Below, piece after piece: positions 10,750-25,463 of a stretch of 64,000 nucleotides of DNA. The notes under the pieces were generated by a model. The model did not search any database, was not told the origin of the DNA, and was given only the letters and a program-made list of their open reading frames with translations. The translations under genes and the position numbers were made by a program. Each line of letters begins with the position of its first letter. The stretch's first letter is position 1. The DNA comes from Stutzerimonas chloritidismutans AW-1 (GTDB lineage Bacteria > Pseudomonadota > Gammaproteobacteria > Pseudomonadales > Pseudomonadaceae): the NCBI RefSeq assembly GCF_000495915.1, contig NZ_AOFQ01000032.1:124001-188000 (forward strand), read 5' to 3'.

Positions 10750-11700
10750 ATGCCACGCACGATCTGGAAAGGCGCAGTCAGTTTCGGACTGGTACACATC
10801 CCGGTGGCGCTGGTACCGGCCACCACCCGCCAGGGCATCGATTTCGACTGGCTGGACAAACGCAGCATGGACCGGGTCGGCTACAAGCGCATAAACAAGA
10901 CCACCGGCGAAGACATCGACAGCGAGAACATCGTCAAGGGCGTGGAGTACGAGAAGGGTCACTACGTCGTGATCAGCGATGACGAGATCAAAGGCGCGCA
11001 CCCCAAGGCGACCCAGACCGTGGATATCGTCGCTTTCGTCGATGCCAAGGACATTTCCTTTCTCTACATCGACACGCCGTACTACCTGACGCCGGACCGC
11101 CGCGGGGAAAAGGTCTACGCCTTGCTGCGCGAGACGCTGATCCAGACCGGCAAGGTCGGCATCGCCAACGTGGTGCTGCGCAACAAGCAGCACCTGGCGG
11201 TGGTAATGCCGCTGGGCAAGGCGCTGGTGATGAACACCCTGCGCTGGGCCGACGAGGTGCGCGGGGTCGAATACCTGGAGCTGAAGGACGAGGCGCTCGA
11301 TCCGGACCTGGCCGAGCGTGAGCTGGACATGGCCAAGCGGCTGGTCGAGGACATGACCGAGAAATGGAAGCCGGAACAGTACAAGGACACCTTCCAGGAC
11401 CAGATCATGGAGCTGGTGGAGAAGAAGGCCCGCGAAGGCAAGCTGGAAGCGGTCGGCGGGCCGGAGGAAGCGGTGGATCGTCGTTCGGCGGATGTCATCG
11501 ATCTTACCGAACTGCTCAAGCGCAGCCTCGCTGCCAAGCCGGGCAAGGCCAGCAAAGAGAACGACCTCGAGGAGGAGGAAAAGGCGCCGGCCAAGCCCAA
11601 GACTGCGAGCAAGGCCAAAACGAGCAAATCTTCCTCGGCGGCTTCGCGCACGCGCAAGGCGCCAGCGGCGGGCAGCAAATCCAGCAAAAGGGCGGGCTGA
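10750..11700 (+). CDS. ku: Non-homologous end-joining protein Ku
   Basis: The 316-aa bacterial Ku opens with MPRTIWKGAVSFGLVHIPV, the family signature. The core ring domain runs to about residue 255 and contains GVEYEKGHYVVISDDE and TPYYLTPDRRGEKVYALL. A lysine/alanine-rich tail of about 50 residues resembles the DNA-binding extensions of longer bacterial Kus. The Ku homodimer binds double-strand ends and recruits LigD. The next gene, 12 bp downstream, encodes a LigD-type polymerase, and a complete LigD lies 32 kb away, so a full NHEJ set is present. Confidence 0.95.
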   Translation: MPRTIWKGAVSFGLVHIPVALVPATTRQGIDFDWLDKRSMDRVGYKRINKTTGEDIDSENIVKGVEYEKGHYVVISDDEIKGAHPKATQTVDIVAFVDAKDISFLYIDTPYYLTPDRRGEKVYALLRETLIQTGKVGIANVVLRNKQHLAVVMPLGKALVMNTLRWADEVRGVEYLELKDEALDPDLAERELDMAKRLVEDMTEKWKPEQYKDTFQDQIMELVEKKAREGKLEAVGGPEEAVDRRSADVIDLTELLKRSLAAKPGKASKENDLEEEEKAPAKPKTASKAKTSKSSSAASRTRKAPAAGSKSSKRAG

Positions 11701-11712
11701 TCGGGGTAGCCC

Positions 11713-12633
11713 ATGCCAGAGCAGCGCATGAGCGCCGGCCGCCCGCTGGTGGGTGGCGTCGGCATCAGTAATCCACAGCGAGTGATCGACAAGGTCAGCG
11801 GCGCGACCAAGCTTGCGCTGGCCGAGTACTACCAGGCGGTCGCCGACCGATTGGTGCCGCAACTGGCTGGCAGGCCACTGTCCATCGTTCGTGCACCTGA
11901 AGGCCTCGACGGCGAAAGCTTTTTCCAACGCCATTGCGGTCGGTTGAAGATGCCGCACATGCGCGCACTGCCGAAAAACCTCGATCCCGAGCATGCGCGG
12001 CTGATCCAGGCGGACAACATCACCGCGGTCATCGAGGCCGTGCAGATGGGTACCGTCGAGTTCCACACCTGGAACGCGCGCAGTGATCGCGTCGAGCGGC
12101 CCGATCGAGTCATTTTCGATCTCGACCCCGATCCCGCGTTGCCCTGGTCGAGCATGGTGGAGGCGACCGAGCTGACGCTGCGGCTGCTGGACGACCTGGG
12201 ATTGCAGGCCTTCCTCAAGACCAGCGGAGGCCGCGGCATGCATGTCGTGATGCCGCTCGATCGTCGGCACGACTGGGACCTGGCCCGGCAGTTCGCTCGC
12301 TCGGTCACCGAGCGGCTGGCGCGCGAGGCGCCGGAGCTGATCGTCGACAAGATGGGCCCGCAGAATCGGGTCGGGCGAATTTTCGTGGACTACCTGCGCA
12401 ACCAGCGCGGGGCGAGCACCGTTGCCGCCTATTCGGTCAGGGCGCGTCCGGGGCTGGCGGTATCCGTGCCTGTCGAGCGTGAGGAGCTGGCGCAGCTGGA
12501 GAGAGCCGATCGCTGGAACATCGGCAACCTGGATGAGCGTTTGCGGGCATTACGCAGCGACCCGTGGGCCCGCTACGGCGCCGTTCGACAGGGGCTGACG
12601 CAGGCACTGCTCAAGCGCCTGGAGAAAGGTTGA
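11713..12633 (+). CDS. Stand-alone LigD-type primase-polymerase (PolDom)
   Basis: The 306-aa product aligns along its whole length with the polymerase module of LigD. It has the start region GISNPQRVID, the metal-binding DLDPDPALPW with aspartates at about 136 and 138, the KTSGGRGMHVVMPL motif, and FVDYLRNQRGASTVAAYSVRARPG. There is no ligase or phosphoesterase domain and no sign of truncation, since the gene starts cleanly after ku. It probably adds nucleotides or ribonucleotides at Ku-bound ends. It is paralogous to the C-terminal third of the LigD at 44220-46784. Confidence 0.92.
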   Translation: MPEQRMSAGRPLVGGVGISNPQRVIDKVSGATKLALAEYYQAVADRLVPQLAGRPLSIVRAPEGLDGESFFQRHCGRLKMPHMRALPKNLDPEHARLIQADNITAVIEAVQMGTVEFHTWNARSDRVERPDRVIFDLDPDPALPWSSMVEATELTLRLLDDLGLQAFLKTSGGRGMHVVMPLDRRHDWDLARQFARSVTERLAREAPELIVDKMGPQNRVGRIFVDYLRNQRGASTVAAYSVRARPGLAVSVPVEREELAQLERADRWNIGNLDERLRALRSDPWARYGAVRQGLTQALLKRLEKG

Positions 12634-12656
12634 GACATCAGTGTGGCGGCGAGCGA

Positions 12657-12821
12657 TCAGGTCGTCTGGGGATCGTCGGTATCCGCCACGGTCTGGTTTC
12701 CATATGGCGCGCCGGGCTTGTGTTCGTCCAGCTCCTCGGCACAAGGCACCTGCGGCACATCGCCCGGCTTGTCATGCACGATCGGGTCGGGTTGCGGCAC
12801 ATCGGGTCGCACGTGAGTCAT
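12657..12821 (-). CDS. Small acidic proline-rich protein, unknown
   Basis: A 54-codon frame reads leftward with a good ribosome site (AGGAG, 7 bp from the ATG). The product begins MTHVRPDVPQPDPIVHDKPG and ends TDDPQTT. It is rich in Pro, Asp and Glu, with one Cys, and has no membrane segment. It lies between the polymerase gene and glgE on the opposite strand. I do not recognise the family. The ribosome site and protein-like composition favour a real gene. Confidence 0.55.
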   Translation of the reverse strand: MTHVRPDVPQPDPIVHDKPGDVPQVPCAEELDEHKPGAPYGNQTVADTDDPQTT

Positions 12822-13179
12822 CGTCGTTCTCCTGGTGTTAGCCAGCTCAGCCTTGGCGGCCGTTCTGCATTGATCGGCTTACATGGGCGAGGTTCCGGCC
12901 AATCGTCGCTGCTCGCGGCGCTGGCGACATTCGGCGTGGTCGGGTTCGGCACCCGCTCACGGGGGGCTTGAAACCGGCAACTGCCGTATTGCGCTCCACC
13001 AGGCTCGACCGGTCGCCGGACGGGCTGGCTAACGGCCGCCCGGGGCTGAACTTTCCAGGGTCCCTTGGCTCGGAAGAAAGAGCCGACGAAAACCGTACCG
13101 GTCGCCTCCCGAACCGCACGATGACGCGTCCAGAGGCGGCTCGGGCAACCCGAACCCATGCGCCCCAGGAGCCCGTTCG
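12822..13179. other. Intergenic region upstream of glgE
   Basis: This 358-bp gap holds the presumed promoter of the glgE-treS-glgB operon, including the AlgU-like site at 13048-13074. I see no gene in it; frames antisense to glgE that reach in look non-coding. Confidence 0.6.
13048..13074 (+). promoter_or_regulatory. Candidate AlgU (sigma-22/RpoE-type) promoter of glgE
   Basis: GAACTT at 13048-13053 is separated by 16 bp from TCGGA at 13070-13074. The AlgU consensus is GAACTT-N16/17-TCTGA, so the -35 is perfect and the -10 matches 4 of 5. The expected start site leaves a leader of about 100 nt before glgE. Osmotic-stress regulation by AlgU would suit the genes, but this is a motif match only. 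Confidence 0.42.
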
Positions 13180-15192
<2,013 letters not shown>

Positions 15193-15328
15193 TTTCTCGG
15201 GCGCAGCTGTTAATTCATTTGAATCATACGTTTATGACGCTTTGTTGATGTGAATTCAGCTGTTGCTCTGCCGTTGCCTAATGCGCCGATCCGGCCTGGG
15301 CCTTCACACCGCGACAGGAATGAAGAAC

Positions 15329-18647
<3,319 letters not shown>

Positions 18648-18655
<8 letters not shown>

Positions 18656-20863
18656 TCGTCCGGTTCTGACCATGCCAGGGGAAACCCTGATGCCCAGCGA
18701 CGCCGATGTAGACGCCCTGGTGCGAGCCGAGCATGGCAACCCGTTTTCCATTCTCGGGCCGCATCCTGACGGCGGGGGAATCGTGATTCGCGCCTACCTG
18801 CCCAATGCCCTGGGTGCCGAAGTGCTCGACCGCGATGAGCAACTGCTTGCCGTGATGGAGCAGGGGCAGGTGCCCGGATTCTTCTTTATCCGCCTGCCAC
18901 ATCAGCAACCCTACCTGCTGAAGATTCGCTGGGCCGGCGGCGAGCAGATTACCGAAGACCCCTACAGCTTCGGTCCGCAACTGGGCGAGCTGGACATGCA
19001 CTTGTTTTCCGAAGGCAATCACCGGCAGATCGGCCGGGTATTCGGCTCGCAGGTGCTGGAAGTCGACGGTGTGCAGGGCGTGCGTTTCGCCGTCTGGGCG
19101 CCCAATGCTCGGCGCGTGTCGGTGGTCGGCAGCTTCAACGGCTGGGACGGCCGCCGTCATCCGATGCGGCTGCGCTTTCCGTCCGGCGTCTGGGAGCTGT
19201 TCATTCCGCGCTTGCAGCCTGGTGACACCTACAAGTACGAGATTCTCGGGCCGAACGGCATCCTGCCGCTCAAAGCCGACCCGATCGCCCTGGCAACCGA
19301 GCATCCGCCGGGAACCGCTTCGGTCATCGCCCGTCCGCTGGATTACCAATGGAAGGACCATGGCTGGCTGCAGCAGCGCGCGGCGCGTCAGTCGATCAAG
19401 GCACCGATGAGCATCTATGAGCTGCATGCGGGCTCCTGGCGACGTGACGGCGGTGACGATGGCCGCCTGTATGACTGGCACGAGCTGGCCGAGCGGCTGA
19501 TCCCCTACGTGGTGGACATGGGCTTCACCCACATCGAGCTGATGCCGATCATGGAGCATCCGTTCGGCGGTTCCTGGGGTTACCAGCTGCTTTCGCAGTT
19601 CGCACCGAGCGCGCGCTACGGCAACGCCCATGATTTCGCCGAGTTCGTCGACGCCTGCCATAACGCCGGCATCTCGGTGTGATCCTCGACTGGGTGCCGG
19701 CGCACTTTCCCACCGACGCCCATGGCCTGGGCGAATTCGACGGCACCGCGCTGTACGAATACGCGCACCCGTTCGAGGGCTTCCATCAGGACTGGGATAC
19801 CTACATCTACAACCTCGGCCGCACCGAGGTGCACGGTTTCATGCTCGCTTCGGCGCTGCACTGGCTGCGCGAATTCCACGTCGATGCCCTGCGTGTCGAT
19901 GCGGTGGCATCGATGCTCTATCGCGACTACTCGCGCAAGGACGGCGAGTGGATTCCGAACCGCCATGGCGGGCGTGAGAACCTCGAGGCGATCGACTTCC
20001 TCCGCCATCTGAACGACGTGGTGGCTACGGAAACCCCTGGCGCGCTGGTGATCGCCGAGGAATCGACAGCCTTTCCGGGGGTCAGCAAGCCCACCAGCGA
20101 AGGTGGCCTCGGCTTTTCCTACAAGTGGAACATGGGCTGGATGCATGACTCGCTGAAGTACATCCAGGAAGACCCGATCAATCGGCAGTACCACCACGAC
20201 AAGATGACCTTCAGCATGGTCTACGCCTATTCCGAGCACTTCGTCCTGCCGATTTCCCACGACGAAGTGGTCCACGGCAAAGGCTCGCTGGTCGACAAGA
20301 TGCCCGGGGATCGCTGGCAGAAGTTCGCCAACCTGCGCGCCTACTTGTCGTTCATGTGGACGCACCCGGGCAAGAAGCTGCTGTTCATGGGCAGCGAGTT
20401 CGGCCAGTGGCGCGAGTGGAACCATGACCGCGAGCTGGACTGGCATCTGCTCGAAGAGGCCGATCACCGTGGCGTGCAGAACCTGGTGCGCGATCTGAAC
20501 CGGCTGTACAGCCAGGAGCCGGCGTTGCACGAACTGGACAGCGACCCGCAGGGTTTCCAGTGGCTGATCGGTGATGACCGCGCCAACAGCGTGTTCGCCT
20601 GGCTGCGCAAGAGTTCGACCGGGCATCCGCTGTTGGTGGTCGCCAACTTCACGCCGGTGGTACGTGAGGCGTACCGCATCGGCGTTCCGGTGGAGGCCAA
20701 GTGGCTGGAGGTCTTCAACAGCGACGCGGCCTGCTACGGCGGCTCGAACACCGGCAACGGCGGCGGCATGCTCGCCGAGCCGATCGAGAGCCACGGCGAG
20801 AAGGTCTCGCTGTCACTGACCTTGCCGCCACTTGGCGTGCTGGTACTGCGGCCGCAGGTGTAA
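18648..20863 (+). pseudogene. glgB: 1,4-alpha-glucan branching enzyme GlgB, interrupted by a frameshift
   Basis: The two frames together give a complete GlgB of about 738 aa. The first, 18648-19682 (344 aa), has the N-terminal domains, the CBM48 region around [13 protein letters not shown], and the start of the GH13 barrel. It ends after HNAGISV at a TGA (19680-19682). The second frame starts at GTG 19679 with [10 protein letters not shown] and carries the catalytic DALRVDAV and VIAEESTAF motifs plus the C-terminal domain. The break falls inside the conserved [12 protein letters not shown] block at GGTGTGATC, as if TG were duplicated or one G lost. The halves overlap by GTGA, so coupled translation of two pieces is conceivable, but a frameshift mutation or sequencing error is likelier. 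Confidence 0.85.
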
Positions 20864-20881
20864 GGCTGCCGCGCTGAAAAG

Positions 20882-20915
20882 CGCCGCTCGGGGCAACCTG
20901 AGCGGCGTTTTTTTT
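20882..20915 (+). terminator. Rho-independent terminator of the glgE-treS-glgB operon
   Basis: An 8-bp GC-rich stem (CGCCGCTC with GAGCGGCG), a ten-base loop and a run of eight T lie about 20 bp after the glgB stop. Confidence 0.9.
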
Positions 20916-21232
20916 AGAGTAGGATGCGGCGCCGGGAAATCCGCTCTATGAGCGCTTGTGCGCTCTAATGCGGCTGCAGAGCGATGGTCACGGCCAAGCA
21001 TTCACTGCGGGGGCGGCCTGGGCGGAAGCGTTACGGGCTCCAACTCGTGGTCAAGACCGCTCCCACGGACGCCGCGGTCGAGTATGTCGTGGATTGAGCT
21101 GCTGACAGAACCGACCGGTGAGGCAGTGCCACCGTGGCTCCGTTCAAGTATCCGCCTTTGTAGCAGCGGGCCCTGGCCGCGAACGGAGCACGTCTCGAAT
21201 CGCGATCTTCCAGGAAATCGCCTCGCTGACCC
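20916..21232. other. Intergenic region with REP-like fragments
   Basis: No gene is seen between the glgB terminator and the ybhN-like stop. The stretch at 21049-21066 (GGTCAAGACCGCTCCCAC) recurs with one mismatch at 29221-29238. The stretch 21159-21185 resembles Pseudomonas REP elements (GTAGCAGCGGGCC... form). Confidence 0.5.
21049..21066. repeat. REP-like fragment, copy 1
   Basis: These 18 bases match 29221-29238 at 17 positions, and the sequence resembles the arm of intergenic REP palindromes common in Pseudomonas. Only two clear copies are in the window. Confidence 0.45.
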
Positions 21233-22240
21233 TCAGCCCGTTTCCTGAGAGACAGTCTGCTGGTCGCCGGCCTGGTTGCTGCTGCGCAGCTTCTTCGCCC
21301 GGGCTTCGAGCACCACATAGACGAGGGTGGCGAACAGCAGGGGGATCAGGAAGTAGATGACCCGGTAGCCGATCAGACCTCCGACGATGGCGCCTTTGCT
21401 CATCTCGTCGGCGAGCATTGCCACGAATACCGCCTCGATGACGCCGAGCCCGGCCGGGATGTGGGTGACCACCCCGGCGATGCTGCTGATCATCAGGATA
21501 CCCAGCACTTCGGGATAGGCGGCCTTCTGGGAAAGCATGAAGTACACCACCAGCGCCATCAGCGACCAGTTGGCGGCGCCCAGCACCAGCTGGATCAGCG
21601 CCAGGCGCAGCGAAGGCAGTTGAATCTCGTGGCCGCGAATGGTCCACGAGCGACGCTTGGAGAAGCCGCACAGCCACAGATACACCACACACGCCACCAG
21701 CAGGCCGACGCCAAGCACCCGCAGGGCGGTGAAGCCGATTTCCCAGCTGGCCGGCGGCTGAATCCAGCCCATGGCGAAGATCATTCCGGCGAGCCACATG
21801 TAGCCCAGCCAGTTGGTGAGGATGCTCATGGTGAACACCCGGGTGATCTGCGAGGGTTTCAGCCCCAGGCGCGAGTACAGACGGAAACGCAGGGCGATGC
21901 CGCCGACCCAGGCGCTCAGGTTGAGGTTGAAGGCGTAGCAGACGAAGGTGACCGGCAGGATCTGTCGGATCGGCAGGTCATGCCGTGCGTAGCCTTTGCC
22001 CAGCACATCGAAGAAGCAGTACACCAGGTAGCTGCCAAAAGCGGCAGCGCCAGCCATCCACAGCGTCTGTGCCTGGTAGTTGCGCAAGGTCTTGTAGACC
22101 TCACCCCAGTCGAGGTTGCGCGCGAGACCGACTAGCAGGCCGACAACAAGTGCGAAGAACACATAGGTGAGGATCTTCTTGATCATCGGCCAGCGTCGGC
22201 GCCAGCCGCTCTTTGCCTCGGCCTGGTTGGTCTGGCTCAT
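21233..22240 (-). CDS. YbhN/UPF0104 family integral membrane protein
   Basis: The 335-aa protein, read from the ATG at 22240 (MSQTNQAEAKSGW), has about eight hydrophobic segments and conserved features such as LRFRLYSRLG and HIPAGLGVIEAVF. These mark the lysylphosphatidylglycerol-synthase-type flippase family (YbhN, DUF2069-unrelated). A likely role is lipid or polyprenyl-phosphate handling in the inner membrane, but YbhN function is not settled. The start overlaps the clsB stop by 4 bp. It is the last gene of the four-gene leftward operon and parallels E. coli ybhP-clsB-ybhN. Confidence 0.88.
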   Translation of the reverse strand: MSQTNQAEAKSGWRRRWPMIKKILTYVFFALVVGLLVGLARNLDWGEVYKTLRNYQAQTLWMAGAAAFGSYLVYCFFDVLGKGYARHDLPIRQILPVTFVCYAFNLNLSAWVGGIALRFRLYSRLGLKPSQITRVFTMSILTNWLGYMWLAGMIFAMGWIQPPASWEIGFTALRVLGVGLLVACVVYLWLCGFSKRRSWTIRGHEIQLPSLRLALIQLVLGAANWSLMALVVYFMLSQKAAYPEVLGILMISSIAGVVTHIPAGLGVIEAVFVAMLADEMSKGAIVGGLIGYRVIYFLIPLLFATLVYVVLEARAKKLRSSNQAGDQQTVSQETG

Positions 22241-23481
22241 TGGTGGTCTCGCTGCAGGGGAGAAGGCACGGGATCGAGTGGGCGGGTGGTGTCCGGATCG
22301 ATCAGCTCCAGGCGTGGCTTGTGCTCGGGGAACAGGCTGACCAGTCCCGGGAAGTGCCGCAGGAAGTGGAAGATCAGGAAGGCCAGCGGCGCACGCCACC
22401 AGAATCCGCGGACGATCCGCTCCAGCGGAATACGCCGGCAGTCGGTCTGCAGCAGGTGATCGAGGCGCTCGTGCAGGTGGCGGTTGAACACATGATCACG
22501 AATGATCAGGTTGGCCTCCAGATTGAGCGACAGGCTCAGCGGATCGAGGTTGCTCGAGCCGACTGTGGACCACTCGTAGTCGGCCAGCGCGACCTTGCCA
22601 TGCAGCGGGCGGCGGCAGTACTCGTGGATCTCCACGCCGTCGCGCATCAGGTAGTTGTAGAGCATGCGCGCGCCGAACTTGGCGATGGGCATGTCCGGCT
22701 CGCCCTGGAGGATCAGCCGCACCCGCACCCCGCGCCGCGCGGCGTTGCGGATTTCTCGCAATACACGATAACCGGGGAAGAAATAGGCGTTTGCAATCAA
22801 CAACCTGGAGCGAGCATCTCGAATCGCTTGCAGGTAGTGCTGCTCGATGTCGTTGCGGTGCTGGTCGTTGTCGCGGATGACGAACAACGCCCGCGCCTCG
22901 CCACGGCTGACGCCACCGTAACCCGGCGTCTGATGACGCATGCGCCGCCGCCACCAGCGATGGGTCGGCTTGTCCGGTGCGATCTGCGCCAGTGCGAAGT
23001 GGTGGATATCACGCACCACGGGACCTTCCACCTGCAGGGCATAGTCCTGCTTGGCGGCCGGGCCGAAGTCACCCAGGTGATCGGCGGAGAAGTTGATGCC
23101 GCCGATGAAGGCGACCTCGCCATCGACCACGACGATCTTGCGATGCATGCGCCGGAACACGTTGAGCCGGCGGCCGAGCAGGCGCTTGCCGGGATCGAAC
23201 ATGTGAATACGCACGCCGACCCGGGTCATGGCGGTGACGAATTCGCCGCACAGGTCCGCCGAGCCGTATCCGTCCACGGTCACATCGACGCTGGCGCCGT
23301 TTTCCGCAGCGGCGATCAGCGCTTTCTGCAGCTCCGCGCCTACCTTGTCCTGGAACAGGATGAAGGTTTCCAGCAGCACTTCTTTCTTGGCCTGGGCGAT
23401 GACCTCGAACACTCGAGGAAAGAACTCTTCGCCGTTTTCCAGTAACTGAAGGCGATTCCCGTCTCTCCAGTGGTAACTCAT
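22237..23481 (-). CDS. clsB: Cardiolipin synthase ClsB-type phospholipase D enzyme
   Basis: The 414-aa phospholipase-D superfamily protein has two HKD motifs: HRKIVVVDGEVAFIGG in the first half and HGKVALADYEWSTVGSSNLD in the second. The length fits ClsB (YbhO), and no N-terminal membrane anchors like those of ClsA are present. It makes cardiolipin from phosphatidylglycerol, in E. coli possibly also using phosphatidylethanolamine. Both its neighbours overlap it by 4 bp, so it is translationally coupled between the EEP hydrolase and the YbhN-like protein. Confidence 0.92.
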   Translation of the reverse strand: MSYHWRDGNRLQLLENGEEFFPRVFEVIAQAKKEVLLETFILFQDKVGAELQKALIAAAENGASVDVTVDGYGSADLCGEFVTAMTRVGVRIHMFDPGKRLLGRRLNVFRRMHRKIVVVDGEVAFIGGINFSADHLGDFGPAAKQDYALQVEGPVVRDIHHFALAQIAPDKPTHRWWRRRMRHQTPGYGGVSRGEARALFVIRDNDQHRNDIEQHYLQAIRDARSRLLIANAYFFPGYRVLREIRNAARRGVRVRLILQGEPDMPIAKFGARMLYNYLMRDGVEIHEYCRRPLHGKVALADYEWSTVGSSNLDPLSLSLNLEANLIIRDHVFNRHLHERLDHLLQTDCRRIPLERIVRGFWWRAPLAFLIFHFLRHFPGLVSLFPEHKPRLELIDPDTTRPLDPVPSPLQRDHQ

Positions 23482-24281
23482 AGATGTATCTCCACCGCTA
23501 GGGGCAGATGATCGGACAAGTGCGTCCAGGGTTTGTTACCGAGGATTCGCGCATCGTGGCTGCTGGCATTGCGCACATAGATGCGGTCCAGGCGCAGCAT
23601 CGGCCAGCGTGCCGGGAAGGTTTTCGCCACCTGACCCTGGGAAACGGCGAAGACCTCATGCAGGCCGGCGCAGCGGTCCAGTGTCCTGGTGGCCTTGAGT
23701 CGCCAGTCGTTGAAGTCCCCGGCGACCACCACCGGCGCACCTTCGGGCAGCGAGTCGAGCAGGTTGCAGAGCAGTTCCAGCTGCTGCTGACGGTGCGACT
23801 CGCGCAGCCCAAGGTGTACGCAGATCGCGTGAAACTCGTCGTGTCCCGGCACCTGCAGCACGCTATGCAGCAGCCCGCGGCGTTCCGGGCCGGCGATGGA
23901 AATGTCGAGGTTCTCGTAGCGGATGATCGGAAACTTCGACAGCACGGCATTGCCATGGTCGCCGTCCGGGTAGACCGCGTTGCGGCCGTAGGCGAAATCG
24001 GTCCAGATGCTGTCGGCCAGGAACTCGTACTGCGGCGTGGAGGGCCAGTTGTGAAAGCGCATTGCGTGCTTGTCGTGGGTGCCGAGAACTTCTTGCAGGA
24101 ACACCACATCCGCCGAGACGCTGCGCACCGCTTCACGCAGCTCGGGGAGGATGAAGCGACGGTTGAGTGCGGTGAAGCCCTTGTGCGTATTGACCGTGAG
24201 AATGCGGATCGAATTGACCGCTGTCGCCATGTGGGCATCGAGGTCGGCGCTTTCGATCGGGTGATTTTTGTCCAGAGTCAA
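23478..24281 (-). CDS. Endonuclease/exonuclease/phosphatase-family protein (YbhP-like)
   Basis: The 267-aa EEP-fold hydrolase has TVNTHKGF near residue 30, VFLQEVLG near 62 (catalytic Glu), the metal/substrate motif GDFNDW, and SDHLPLAVEI at the C-terminus. It lacks a signal peptide. YbhP proteins co-occur with clsB and ybhN and may act on a phosphodiester of lipid metabolism; the substrate is unknown. ATGA-type 4-bp overlaps join it to both neighbours. Confidence 0.88.
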   Translation of the reverse strand: MTLDKNHPIESADLDAHMATAVNSIRILTVNTHKGFTALNRRFILPELREAVRSVSADVVFLQEVLGTHDKHAMRFHNWPSTPQYEFLADSIWTDFAYGRNAVYPDGDHGNAVLSKFPIIRYENLDISIAGPERRGLLHSVLQVPGHDEFHAICVHLGLRESHRQQQLELLCNLLDSLPEGAPVVVAGDFNDWRLKATRTLDRCAGLHEVFAVSQGQVAKTFPARWPMLRLDRIYVRNASSHDARILGNKPWTHLSDHLPLAVEIHL

Positions 24282-25195
24282 ACCATTGCTCCTTCCAGTT
24301 GGCCAGGCGTGGCCTGCAGGTGTTCATCCAGGCCGAGCCGGCGCAGCAGTTGCCGCGCGTCATAGGGCGCGCGAACCTTCACGTCGTTGTCGAAATAGCA
24401 GTACACCGCGCGGGATTTGCGCGGCCGCGGCTTGCGCGGGCTGGTCAGTCGCGCGTCATCGGGCTGGTCGCCGTCGCTCCAGCGCTGGATGCGTTGACAC
24501 CAGTGGTCCAGCGCGGCATCGGTGTAACCGCTGGTATAGAGCTCTTCCGCGCCATGCAGGCGGATGTAGACGAAGTCGCTGGTGAGGTCTTCTAGGTGCG
24601 GCCACTTGCCGGCGGTGTCGGCCACCACCAAGGCGACCCGGTACTTGCGCAGCAGGTCAATGAATTCGGGCGTGGCGAAACAGGCGTTGCGGATTTCCAC
24701 CGCGTGCCGCATCGGCCGCTTGCGGTCGATGGACAGGTAGCTGCGCCCCTCCATGCGGGGCTCGCATCCTTTGGCGATGGCCAGCGCGGCTTCGGTGTCG
24801 TGGGGCAGCTGGCGAAGGAAAGTCTCGAACAGTTCCGCATCGAATTTGAACGAAGGCGGGAACTGCCAGAGGATCGGCCCGAGTTTTTCCTTGAGCTGGA
24901 AGATTCCCGAAGCGAAGAAGTTGGCGATCGGTTTCTCCACGTCGTTAAGACGGCGTACGTGGGTGATGTAGCGCGGCCCCTTGATGCTGAAAACGAAGCC
25001 CTTTGGCGTATCGGCGTACCAGTCGGCATAGCGCTCCGGGGTCTGCAGCGAATAGAACGAGCCATTGATCTCGATGCTGCTCACCGCGCGCGAGGCGAAC
25101 TGCAGTTCCTTCTTCTGCGTCAGCCCCTTGGGGTAGAAATCGCCGCGCCAGGGCGCATAACGCCAGCCGGATATGCCGATATGAATGTTCGCCAT
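24278..25195 (-). CDS. DUF72 (YecE-like) family protein
   Basis: The 305-aa DUF72 protein opens with IHIGISGWRYAPWRGDFYPKG, the family hallmark, with later motifs FSIKGPRYITHVRRL, LGPILWQFPP and AVYCYFDND. The fold is a TIM barrel and the biochemical role is unresolved. It is the first gene of the operon DUF72-ybhP-clsB-ybhN, all joined by 4-bp overlaps. The arrangement matches the PA2154-PA2157-like block I recall in P. aeruginosa. Confidence 0.9.
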   Translation of the reverse strand: MANIHIGISGWRYAPWRGDFYPKGLTQKKELQFASRAVSSIEINGSFYSLQTPERYADWYADTPKGFVFSIKGPRYITHVRRLNDVEKPIANFFASGIFQLKEKLGPILWQFPPSFKFDAELFETFLRQLPHDTEAALAIAKGCEPRMEGRSYLSIDRKRPMRHAVEIRNACFATPEFIDLLRKYRVALVVADTAGKWPHLEDLTSDFVYIRLHGAEELYTSGYTDAALDHWCQRIQRWSDGDQPDDARLTSPRKPRPRKSRAVYCYFDNDVKVRAPYDARQLLRRLGLDEHLQATPGQLEGAMV

Positions 25196-25463
25196 GGACC
25201 GGCCCTACCGTGCAATCAGGACAGACGAGGCGCTTGCCGGATTACTGGCGGCGGTAGCTGCTACGCAGGGCGTTGCACCGGTGATGGGGTTGACCGCTTT
25301 CATAACCACTCCAATTCGCCCAGACAGGTGCGCAATCGCCGATGCGCACATCTGTTCCGACTTTTGCGCGCAGTAGCGGTTCACCTTTTCTATCGCGGTG
25401 GTGGCAGTTTTAGCGTGCGGGTTGCGCTCTGGACCGCGGTCTTGCGGCTGAACTGGAGCGGAT

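Noticed and set aside
19671-19690. Programmed frameshift in glgB
   Set aside because: No slippery heptamer or downstream pseudoknot-like signal is evident; the change looks like a simple indel within GTGTG.
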